Below are positions 1-5,197 of a stretch of 5,197 nt of DNA, piece after piece. Origin of the DNA: JAFGTE01 sp043800105. GTDB lineage: Bacteria; Patescibacteriota; Gracilibacteria; UM-FILTER-43-11. Both the position numbers and the translations under genes were made by a program. Within the stretch, counting starts at the first letter, position 1, and every line of letters begins with the position of its first letter. The notes under the pieces are model-generated. The model had not been told where the DNA came from and did no database searches. It worked only from the letters and a program-made list of their open reading frames with translations. The stretch is from NCBI GenBank assembly GCA_043800105.1, contig JAZDNJ010000007.1, positions 1 through 5,197 on the forward strand. Reading direction: 5' to 3'.

Positions 1-1
1 T

Positions 2-238
2 AATCCAGATTTATTACTTGAGTATGCATTAAAGTATAAGCGAGGGGCAGTATTCAAACGCCTTGGCTTTCTTGCGGAAAAATTAAATGCGCCTGTATCG
101 AAAGAGTGGCTTAATTCATGCCAAAATCACATATCAAAAGGCATATCTAATCTTGACCCTGACGGTCCAAAATCAGGTAGTATAATTATTAAGTGGAACT
201 TACGAATTAATTTACCGCTAAATGATACCCAAAAATGA
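2..238 (+). CDS. AbiEi-type antitoxin / transcriptional regulator, C-terminal part (5' end outside window)
   Basis: The open frame enters from the left edge and stops at TGA (236-238), giving 78 residues of the C-terminus. It carries the hallmarks of the AbiEi C-terminal domain: a helical stretch with K-R-G-A-V-F-K-R-L-G-F-L near residues 13-24, then S-K-G-I near 45-48, L-D-P near 51-53, and a closing I-K-W-N-L-R-I-N strand near 63-70. In known type IV toxin-antitoxin systems AbiEi has an N-terminal winged helix that binds the operon promoter and a C-terminal domain needed to neutralise the toxin without direct protein contact. The next gene overlaps it by 17 nt and encodes an AbiEii-type toxin, which strongly supports the call. 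The promoter and DNA-binding part lie outside the window, so autoregulation cannot be judged. Confidence 0.8.
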   Translation, partial: NPDLLLEYALKYKRGAVFKRLGFLAEKLNAPVSKEWLNSCQNHISKGISNLDPDGPKSGSIIIKWNLRINLPLNDTQK

Positions 239-1415
239 AATACTGGAACTCTCCAGTTACTATGCACTTCAGCCAACGACAATTCAGAAAGATTATGTAA
301 TTGGCTGGATACTCAGGGCTATATCAAATCACCCAAATCTTTCACGTTGGGCTTTCAAAGGTGGCACATGCTTAAAGAAATGCTATTTTGAAACTTATAG
401 ATTTTCTGAAGACCTCGATTTCACAGTGCCGTCTGACCAAGCAATAAATAACGAGCTGATCAAAAAATATCTCGAAGAGGCAATAAGTTGGATTGAGGGC
501 AATTCGGGCATAATTTTCCCCAGAAAAGACTGGAAAATCGAAGAATATGAAAACCCCCGCGGGAATACATCATTTCAAGCAAAAATTTCTTACAATGGTC
601 CTATTGGTGGTCCCATAAATTCACTCCCTAGAGTAAAATTTGATATTACTCAGGATGAATTGCTAGTAGATGATCCACGGCTTCGCAATTTACATCACGG
701 TTTTTCGGATGCATTTAATCCAAGTCCCGAAATTCTCTGCTACAGCATAAATGAGATTCTTGCTGAAAAATCACGTGCTCTTTTTGAAAGAAACGGTAGA
801 GCGCGTGATGTTTATGATGTTATAAATATCAGTCGTAACTTTAGAAAGGAGATTGAACCGCTACGGGCAAAAGACATCGCTAATGCCAAATTTAAATTCA
901 AAGGATTATCTGCGCCAACTGTACAACAAATAATGAGCGCAATTGATCAAGGTGTTTTAAGGGCCAACTGGGAGATGCAGTTATCCCATCAAATAAGCAA
1001 TCTCCCGCCAATTGAGTCATTTCTCGCTGATTTAGAGGATGCGATTGCCTGGTGGCTAGAACCAAAAAATGCCAGACCAAATCTAGAGCCTATGCCGCAA
1101 GTAAGTGGTCAAATAGGTCCACGTATATTTTTCCCAACTATTGGTTATCGAACTACGTCATCATTGGCGATTGAGCTAATTCGCCGTGCTGCTCACAATA
1201 GACAATGTGCTCTAATCTCGTATCACGGTTCAATGAGACTGGTAGAGCCATACTCATTACGATATCCATCAACGGGGAATGAAGTACTGCATGCTTGGGA
1301 GCTTGAGAAAAATGGAATGCCATCAAACAAGCATAAAATCTTTATAACTAATGAAATTGATTCGGCGACAATATCAGAAAAAATATTTAATCCCAAGTGG
1401 GCAATAGAGCTATGA
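222..1415 (+). CDS. AbiEii/AbiGii-family nucleotidyltransferase toxin with C-terminal WYL-like domain
   Basis: This is a 397-residue toxin of a type IV toxin-antitoxin/abortive-infection pair. Nucleotidyltransferase-fold motifs are intact: FKGGTCLKK (45-53), the R-F-S-E-D-L-D-F block (60-67) with metal-binding Asp64 and Asp66, a third acidic residue Asp141 in VKFDIT (138-143), and the basic helix with Lys183, Arg185, Arg195, Asp196 and Asp199. Related toxins transfer nucleotides to RNA or bind GTP; the target here is unknown. Classical AbiEii proteins are roughly 300 residues. This one continues through a Pro-rich linker (about 280-305) into a tail (about 316-397) with HGSMRLVEPYSLR (335-347), a GNEVLHAW strand and a closing P-K-W-A-I-E-L, which resembles WYL-type sensor domains. 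That domain call is by eye. The start is firm: TAA (219-221) lies directly before ATG at 222. No Shine-Dalgarno is visible, so translation is probably coupled to the antitoxin gene. The gene is AT-rich relative to guaB. Confidence 0.85.
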   Translation: MIPKNEILELSSYYALQPTTIQKDYVIGWILRAISNHPNLSRWAFKGGTCLKKCYFETYRFSEDLDFTVPSDQAINNELIKKYLEEAISWIEGNSGIIFPRKDWKIEEYENPRGNTSFQAKISYNGPIGGPINSLPRVKFDITQDELLVDDPRLRNLHHGFSDAFNPSPEILCYSINEILAEKSRALFERNGRARDVYDVINISRNFRKEIEPLRAKDIANAKFKFKGLSAPTVQQIMSAIDQGVLRANWEMQLSHQISNLPPIESFLADLEDAIAWWLEPKNARPNLEPMPQVSGQIGPRIFFPTIGYRTTSSLAIELIRRAAHNRQCALISYHGSMRLVEPYSLRYPSTGNEVLHAWELEKNGMPSNKHKIFITNEIDSATISEKIFNPKWAIEL

Positions 1416-1483
1416 AATAGAAAAAATTGTTAAAAATGTTCTAAAAATCTGTTTATTTTGATGAAAAATGGGCAGTACTCCAA

Positions 1484-1741
1484 ATGCCCCGCTGCGCTCT
1501 CACTCTCGATGGTCGCTCGGGTTGCTTAACAGCAGTATATGCGGCTTATGCCTCAGCTCGGCAACGCCCACATTGGCCAATGGTTGCCCCGCTAGCGCGT
1601 GACAGATATTATACCATTGGCAAACTTCTCCAACGCGCGAACGTTGAGCGAGAATTAAAACAATTTCTTCCCAAAAGTCATTGGCTACTCATTCACAATT
1701 TTCCAGCTACTTTAAATCGGGAATTGGATCGATTCCTGTAG
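1484..1741 (+). CDS. hypothetical 85-residue protein, unrecognised (may not be a real gene)
   Basis: This open frame lies 68 nt downstream of the AbiEii toxin gene on the same strand. I recognise no family. The product would be basic, with no signal peptide or clear membrane segment. The N-terminal third (about residues 1-30) is rich in Ala, Arg and Cys, and the C-terminal part (about 45-85) is likely helical with several aromatic residues. The frame is open from 1445, so it could extend 13 codons upstream of the ATG, but no ATG, GTG or TTG start occurs there and no Shine-Dalgarno precedes 1484. It could be a remnant of a longer gene, a small accessory gene of the toxin-antitoxin block, or chance. 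No frame on either strand across this stretch looks better. Confidence 0.3.
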   Translation: MPRCALTLDGRSGCLTAVYAAYASARQRPHWPMVAPLARDRYYTIGKLLQRANVERELKQFLPKSHWLLIHNFPATLNRELDRFL

Positions 1742-1789
1742 GCAATTTGAAATTAATTTGATAAACTAAATTAAGTTAAAGCCTTTGCC

Positions 1790-2095
1790 ATGGATTCCCT
1801 AAAAAATCTCCACGAAGTCAGCGCCAAGTGCTTTTTCGTTCTCGCTTTTGCGTACGCGTTTTCGGCGCTGGCATTCCGGAATGGGTTTTTTGAAAATGGA
1901 TCCCTTCTTTTCATGCAAATCATGGATGTTCCTTTCGCGTTCGTCGCCTTACTTTACGGAGGAAGCGCTTTGGCTTTGGAATTGAATGAAGGTGAAGAAA
2001 CTCCCACTGCCTGGTCGGTTCTGGTAGTAGCCGCCTGCATTTTGCTGTTTGGAGCGGTGGTGTTCGTTAACTTCGCATTTCCCAGCCGTTTATGA
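1790..2095 (+). CDS. small three-helix integral membrane protein, function unknown
   Basis: The predicted product has 101 residues and three strongly hydrophobic segments at about 11-29, 39-64 and 73-97. A short acidic loop (ELNEGEETPT, 64-73) lies between helices 2 and 3. The N-terminus is charged and there is no cleavable signal peptide, so it should be an inner-membrane protein. I recognise no family. The hydrophobic pattern, sensible codon use and a length that ends almost exactly at the convergent guaB gene favour a real gene. Its TGA stop (2093-2095) overlaps the 3' end of guaB by 6 nt, with no terminator between. No Shine-Dalgarno precedes the ATG, and the upstream 48 bp is AT-rich without a convincing promoter. 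It appears transcriptionally separate from the toxin genes, but co-transcription is possible. Confidence 0.6.
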   Translation: MDSLKNLHEVSAKCFFVLAFAYAFSALAFRNGFFENGSLLFMQIMDVPFAFVALLYGGSALALELNEGEETPTAWSVLVVAACILLFGAVVFVNFAFPSRL

Positions 2096-3565
2096 TTTAT
2101 AATTCGGCGCTTCTTTGATGATCTCCACGTCGTGAGGGTGACTTTCCCGTAATCCGGCAGCGGTGATTTGGACAAACCGGGCTTTCTTTTGGAACGTCAA
2201 AAGATCTTTACTGCCGCAATAGCCCATGCTGGAGCGAAGACCTCCCACCAGTTGGAAAATTTCCTGCGACATTTGGCCTTTGTACAACATTTGCCCTTCA
2301 ATTCCTTCCGGCACGTACTTGGAAGTATCGCTCACATCCGCTTGGCCGTAGCGCTCACGGCCGCCTCCGCTCATGGCGCCGAGAGATCCCATTCCACGAT
2401 ATTCTTTATACGTTTTCCCTTCGCGGTAAATCAGTTCGCCAGGAGCCTCTTTGGTGCCGGCAAACAGAGAACCGATCATCACGGAGCTTGCTCCCGCCGC
2501 AATGGCTTTGGCCACGTCACCTGAATATTTTACCCCTCCGTCCGCGATCACCGGAATGCCATGTTTTTTGGCTTCCTGCACGCAATCCATGATTGCTGAA
2601 AGTTGTGGAACGCCGATTCCTGTGATCACTCGCGTGGTGCAAATGGAACCGGGTCCAATGCCCACTTTCACGGCATCCGCACCAGCTTCCGCCAAAGCCT
2701 TCACGGCTTCAGCCGTGGCAATGTTGCCTCCGATCACCTGCATGTCCTTGAAATGTTTTTTTATGTAGCGAATCGTTTCAATGACTCCTTTGCTGTGGCC
2801 ATGAGCGGTGTCTACCACCAGCACGTCCACTCCGGCGGCCACGAGTTTCTTCACGCGCTCTTCCATATTCTTTGCCGGCCCCACGGCCGCCCCCACCCTC
2901 AAACACTTTTCAGCGTCCTTGCAGGCATCGGGATACAATTTGTTCTTTTCAATATCCCGCCGGGTGACAAGCGCCCGGAGCTTCATGTGTTTTTTGCTAT
3001 CCACAATCAGCAACTTGCTGTGTTTGCTTTCTTCCAAAATGTCATTCGCTTCACTCAGCGTGATGCCTTCATAGGCAATCAAAAGTTTCGCCGCGGGAGT
3101 CATTCGCTCTTTTACTTTAAGATGAACGTGTTTGTGATAAAAATAGTCATTGGCCGTAATTAGCCCCACAAGCTTTCCTCCAGGCTTACCTGTATCCGTG
3201 ATGGGCACCGCTTTGTAGCCATATTTTTCCCGAATTTGATAAATGTGTTCGATCTTATCATCCGGTTTGGCGCAAATGGGCTCTTTAATGAAGCCATTTT
3301 CAAAACGCTTCACCTTCCTTACTTCTTCGGCCTGCTGGTCCGGAATCATGTTCTTATGAATGATCCCGATCCCCCCATACAGCGCTATTTTGGTGGCCAG
3401 TTCGTGTTCAGTCACCGTGTCCATGGCGGCGCTCACCAGCGGAATGCTCAAGGCAATTCCACGCGTTAGCCGCGTTTTAACCGAAACATCTTTTGGCAAC
3501 ACCTCAGAATACTGAGGTACCAGCAAAACGTCATCGAAGGTAAGATAAAGAGGGATATCTTTCAT
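2090..3565 (-). CDS. guaB: IMP dehydrogenase (EC 1.1.1.205)
   Basis: The 491-residue cytosolic enzyme oxidises IMP to XMP with NAD+, the committed step of GMP synthesis. Its length matches typical bacterial GuaB. The N-terminus has LTFDDVLLVPQYSEVLP (8-24) and the SAAMDTVTE segment (45-53). A Bateman module of two CBS domains occupies about 95-205. The barrel resumes with VVDTAHGHS (250-258, Asp251 in the NAD site), the active-site loop GIGPGSICTTR (302-312) with catalytic Cys309, and ADGGV (341-345) for IMP phosphate and ribose contacts. The mobile flap runs from YRGMGS (389-394) to RERYGQ with the Arg405-Tyr406 dyad, followed by PEGIEG (419-424) and the C-terminal ESH (474-476) of the monovalent-cation site. 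No key residue is missing. It is monocistronic here, with its own promoter at 3605-3633 and no clear Shine-Dalgarno before the ATG. The 3' end overlaps the convergent membrane-protein gene. Confidence 0.97.
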   Translation of the reverse strand: MKDIPLYLTFDDVLLVPQYSEVLPKDVSVKTRLTRGIALSIPLVSAAMDTVTEHELATKIALYGGIGIIHKNMIPDQQAEEVRKVKRFENGFIKEPICAKPDDKIEHIYQIREKYGYKAVPITDTGKPGGKLVGLITANDYFYHKHVHLKVKERMTPAAKLLIAYEGITLSEANDILEESKHSKLLIVDSKKHMKLRALVTRRDIEKNKLYPDACKDAEKCLRVGAAVGPAKNMEERVKKLVAAGVDVLVVDTAHGHSKGVIETIRYIKKHFKDMQVIGGNIATAEAVKALAEAGADAVKVGIGPGSICTTRVITGIGVPQLSAIMDCVQEAKKHGIPVIADGGVKYSGDVAKAIAAGASSVMIGSLFAGTKEAPGELIYREGKTYKEYRGMGSLGAMSGGGRERYGQADVSDTSKYVPEGIEGQMLYKGQMSQEIFQLVGGLRSSMGYCGSKDLLTFQKKARFVQITAAGLRESHPHDVEIIKEAPNYKS

Positions 3566-3604
3566 ATTTTATGATACGGTTAAGGACAAAGGATATTTTT
3601 TGCC

Positions 3605-3633
3605 ATCTTACGTTTCAATAGCCAAAAAGTCAA
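3605..3633 (-). promoter_or_regulatory. sigma70-type promoter of guaB
   Basis: Read on the - strand, there is TTGACT (3628-3633, 5 of 6 to the -35 consensus), a 17-bp spacer, and TAAGAT (3605-3610, 4 of 6 to the -10 consensus). Transcription would begin near 3598, giving a leader of about 33 nt, which is too short for a riboswitch. The promoter sits just downstream of the terminator of the upstream gene, as expected for an independent unit. Confidence 0.65.
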
Positions 3634-3656
3634 GCTTTTTTCCGGCTTTGATTAAT

Positions 3657-3695
3657 AAAAAGCCCCTATTCGCCTGAGGCGGACGGGGCTTTTTT
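3657..3695 (-). terminator. rho-independent terminator (bidirectional form) after the surface-protein gene
   Basis: Arms AAAAAGCCCC (3657-3666) and GGGGCTTTTT (3685-3694) pair. The region between them forms an inner hairpin CGCC-TGA-GGCG (3671-3681). On the - strand the stem is followed by a run of five T, and on the + strand by six T, so it can work in both directions. It lies 22 nt past the TAA stop of the - strand gene at 3717-4391 and before the guaB promoter, so its main job is probably to end that upstream transcript. Confidence 0.85.
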
Positions 3696-3716
3696 CAATA
3701 AGTATGTGTCAGAGGC

Positions 3717-4391
3717 TTAGGCGCGGCGGCGGACAATCCACAAGCTGCCAAGGCTGCTGCCGAGCATGAGCAATCCCAAAATTCCTTCCGGGCCTGTAAC
3801 TGCCAGTTGAACCGGAGTGGCGGGGAGTGAAGGAGTTTCAAGTGCGCTTCGGTCAACTCCAACGGGACGTCCTGTGTGGGATAAGCGTTCTTCGATTGCA
3901 GAGATGACTTCTGTATCAACGGTTCTGATTGATCCGTCATCCACAGCTCCAGGAGTCATAACATCACTGGTCACGGGGCTTTCCACGGGTGGCACAACAG
4001 CTCCGATGTCTTCCGTTGATCCAGTAGCTGGGGCAATATCACCCACAACTTCCGCCGTATAGGCCAATCGGTAAGTAATAGTGTAATGAGGCAAAATTGT
4101 TTGAGCATTTTCACTCACCACCGCAAAAGAAGAATATCCGGCTCTTACTTCACCTTTTAAATAATAAGTTCCATAGGGCATTGTAAAGGTTTCACCCCAG
4201 GTGCCATTGCGCACCACCAGGCCTTCATCTCCAGTACCCTGATACAGGTACCAGTTGCCTGCGATGTCATGGCCATCCTGATCCACCACTTCAATTGCGA
4301 TGTATCCGGTTGTAATATTGGCAAAAGCCGAAACCGGCGCCAAGAGCGTTAAAACCATTAAAAGAGGGAGCATGAATTTGAACTTAGACAT
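3717..4391 (-). CDS. secreted surface protein with C-terminal LxxTG-like sorting tail
   Basis: The 224-residue product has a classical signal peptide: SKFK basic start, hydrophobic core at about 7-20, and probable cleavage after Ala24 in SAFA-N. Residues about 27-115 alternate in a beta pattern (IEVVDQDGHDIAGNWYLYQG, then MPYGTYYLKG at about 71-80), resembling a small Cna-B/prealbumin-like sandwich. That fold assignment is inferred. Residues about 116-195 form a Thr, Pro, Val and acidic-rich stalk. The C-terminus has L196-A-V-T-G200-P-E, a hydrophobic stretch (about 203-220) and a final RRRA, the tripartite layout of a sortase or related anchoring signal, though with Ala in place of the LPXTG proline. 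The cell-surface role is inferred; no enzyme motif is seen. A terminator follows the gene at 3657-3695 and a divergent Ig-like surface protein gene lies upstream. No Shine-Dalgarno is visible before the ATG, and the N-terminus is set by the signal peptide. Confidence 0.8.
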   Translation of the reverse strand: MSKFKFMLPLLMVLTLLAPVSAFANITTGYIAIEVVDQDGHDIAGNWYLYQGTGDEGLVVRNGTWGETFTMPYGTYYLKGEVRAGYSSFAVVSENAQTILPHYTITYRLAYTAEVVGDIAPATGSTEDIGAVVPPVESPVTSDVMTPGAVDDGSIRTVDTEVISAIEERLSHTGRPVGVDRSALETPSLPATPVQLAVTGPEGILGLLMLGSSLGSLWIVRRRA

Positions 4392-4426
4392 AATATTAAA
4401 AAGGTTTAAAAATTAAGTAAGGGTAT

Positions 4427-4456
4427 ATTCTTCCTACATATTGCATATATTGTCAA
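4427..4456 (-). promoter_or_regulatory. candidate promoter of the LxxTG-like surface protein gene
   Basis: On the - strand there is a perfect TTGACA (4451-4456), followed after 18 bp by AAGAAT (4427-4432), a weak -10 that lacks the first T. Transcription would start near 4420, giving a leader of about 28 nt. The -35 is convincing and the -10 less so. A TATAAT on the same strand at 4485-4490 is an alternative but has no good -35. Confidence 0.4.
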
Positions 4457-4466
4457 ATAGTTCTAA

Positions 4467-4494
4467 TAGACATAATTTATAATTATTATATAAT
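4467..4494 (+). promoter_or_regulatory. candidate promoter of the Ig-like surface protein gene
   Basis: TAGACA (4467-4472, 5 of 6 to -35), a 16-bp spacer, and a perfect TATAAT (4489-4494). Predicted start is near 4501, about 25 nt before the ATG at 4527. The -10 lies inside a 12-bp palindrome (4484-4495). AT-richness raises the chance of a random TATAAT, but the position relative to the gene is right. Confidence 0.5.
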
Positions 4495-4495
4495 A
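4484..4495. repeat. 12-bp perfect AT palindrome in the divergent intergenic region
   Basis: TATTATATAATA is its own reverse complement and covers the + strand -10 element. It could be an operator-like site or simply a by-product of the AT-rich sequence. It presents TATAAT on both strands. Confidence 0.35.
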
Positions 4496-4517
4496 TTAAA
4501 GCACTTTATGTTAATAT

Positions 4518-4521
4518 GAGG
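4518..4521 (+). promoter_or_regulatory. Shine-Dalgarno GAGG that fixes the start at 4527
   Basis: GAGG lies 5 nt before ATG 4527. It is the only clear Shine-Dalgarno in front of any gene start in the window. It supports ATG 4527 over the nearby ATGs at 4508 and 4516, whose frames close after three or four codons. Confidence 0.6.
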
Positions 4522-4526
4522 TTCAA

Positions 4527-5197
4527 ATGACATTTAAAAACCGCCTGAGCATAGGGGTGTTGATGGTGATCCTGATCGCCGCAATTGGGTATTGGCTGAT
4601 CCCTCAGCCTGATTTTGAAGGGGAAACTCTCATGAACAGCGAGGAGTTAATCCCCGTAGAAGGATCTTTTACATTGAGGTTCGATCAGGCCATGAACGCG
4701 TCGAGCGTGGAGCGGGCTTTTAAAATCACTCCCGCGCTCGCTGGCGCTTTTGTTTGGAGCGATCGGAAAACACTGCAATACAAACCCGACTCAGCCTTAA
4801 CCATTGGAGATCGTTACCAAGTCATTCTTGAGGCTTCCGCCAAGAGCCTGTGGGGAAAATCATTGATCATGAGTCGTACGTTGGATTTTGTGGTCACGGG
4901 TCCGCCGTTCGTGGAATTTGTCACCCCCTCCTCAAATCCAAAAGCCCCTCACACCATGGCAGTGGATCAAATGATCACCGTCGGATTCGATCGACCCATG
5001 GAAACGAAAGGGGATACGAACCATTTTTTACGCATGAATTCGCCAGCGGAAGGGGAATTGGTCTGGCTGAATTCACAGGTATTGCAGTTCACTCCAAAAC
5101 AATGGAATTACGATACGACTTATACCTTCACGGTTCCCGCGGGCCTTTTGGCTAAAAACGGAGGAACAACCGAAAGAGATTTTACATGGGAAGTTAT
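4527..5197 (+). CDS. membrane-anchored protein with bacterial Ig-like (Big_5-type) domains, 3' end outside window
   Basis: The frame is open from ATG 4527 to the right edge, giving 223 codons so far. After MTFKNR comes a hydrophobic helix (about 7-25, rich in Ile, Val, Leu and ending YWLIP), an N-terminal signal anchor or uncleaved signal, so the rest should lie outside the membrane. Two repeats follow, at about 40-125 and 127-223. Each has the Big_5 signature: a F-D-x-x-M strand (FDQAM at 52-56; FDRPM in the second), a W-x-x-x-x-x-L-Q segment leading to an aromatic-x-P (LQYKP; LQFTP), then a Y-x-V/F strand (RYQVILEA; TYTFTVPAG). Such domains often head large surface proteins, including alpha-2-macroglobulin-like ones, but the missing C-terminus prevents a choice. 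It is divergent from the sorting-tail protein gene and has its own promoter and Shine-Dalgarno. Confidence 0.85.
   Translation, partial: MTFKNRLSIGVLMVILIAAIGYWLIPQPDFEGETLMNSEELIPVEGSFTLRFDQAMNASSVERAFKITPALAGAFVWSDRKTLQYKPDSALTIGDRYQVILEASAKSLWGKSLIMSRTLDFVVTGPPFVEFVTPSSNPKAPHTMAVDQMITVGFDRPMETKGDTNHFLRMNSPAEGELVWLNSQVLQFTPKQWNYDTTYTFTVPAGLLAKNGGTTERDFTWEV

Noticed and set aside
236..238. UGA read as glycine (code 25, as in Gracilibacteria)
   Set aside because: The three TGA stops (AbiEi, AbiEii, membrane protein) fall where the proteins naturally end, and no in-frame TGA occurs inside conserved genes such as guaB.
898..1080. 60-codon - strand open frame inside the AbiEii toxin gene
   Set aside because: It is antisense to a gene with clear family motifs and has no supporting signals.
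2168..3469. Several + strand open frames of 77-186 codons opposite guaB
   Set aside because: They lie wholly within the guaB coding region, which has complete family motifs on the - strand. Their products show no recognisable domain and are explained as antisense shadows.
3566..3604. Possible purine riboswitch or attenuator before guaB
   Set aside because: The predicted leader is only about 33 nt and forms no hairpin, which is too short for a purine riboswitch.
3695..4062. Open frames of 81 codons on both strands within and at the 3' end of the sorting-tail protein gene
   Set aside because: They are alternative frames of the low-complexity Thr/Pro/Val stalk; one runs into the terminator. 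The signal peptide and C-terminal tail identify the true frame.
4516..4530. Four-codon minicistron MRFK whose stop overlaps the ATG of the Ig-like protein gene
   Set aside because: It has no ribosome site of its own, and its start codon is partly the GAGG used for the main gene, so it is most likely chance.
4850..5155. 101-codon + strand open frame near the right edge
   Set aside because: It overlaps in another frame the Ig-like protein, whose repeated FDxxM and W-to-P motifs show the real frame. The product is His/Gly/Arg-rich with no recognisable pattern.
1..5197. CRISPR array, tRNA or rRNA gene, insertion-sequence ends
   Set aside because: No regularly spaced repeats, cloverleaf, rRNA-like stretch or terminal inverted repeats with flanking duplications were found on reading either strand.

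Overview
The window is bacterial, uses the standard code (both TGA and TAA act as stops), and holds parts of at least three unrelated functional blocks. No taxonomic marker is present. A C-terminal LxxTG-like sorting tail, an Ig-like surface protein and mostly absent Shine-Dalgarno sequences would fit a Gram-positive-like or Patescibacteria/CPR-type organism (for example Peregrinibacteria), but this is only a guess.

Left block (1-1415, + strand, visibly AT-rich): the 3' end of an AbiEi-type antitoxin/regulator gene overlaps by 17 nt a complete AbiEii-family nucleotidyltransferase toxin gene. Together they form a type IV toxin-antitoxin/abortive-infection operon. The toxin is longer than usual and ends in a WYL-like domain, which is the most unusual feature of the window.

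Middle block (1416-3633): an unrecognised 85-codon ORF follows the toxin. Next is a small three-helix membrane protein on the + strand, whose stop codon overlaps by 6 nt the convergent 3' end of guaB (IMP dehydrogenase, - strand). guaB is complete with all key catalytic residues and has a good sigma70-type promoter of its own.

Right block (3657-5197): a rho-independent terminator separates guaB from an upstream - strand gene for a secreted protein with a signal peptide, a probable beta-sandwich domain, a Thr/Pro/Val-rich stalk and a C-terminal LAVTG-hydrophobic-RRR tail. A 135-bp AT-rich divergent intergenic region with back-to-back promoters separates it from a + strand gene for a membrane-anchored protein with bacterial Ig-like (Big_5-type) domains, which runs off the right edge. 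These two genes look like a small cell-surface locus. The toxin-antitoxin pair and guaB have no evident functional link to it or to each other.
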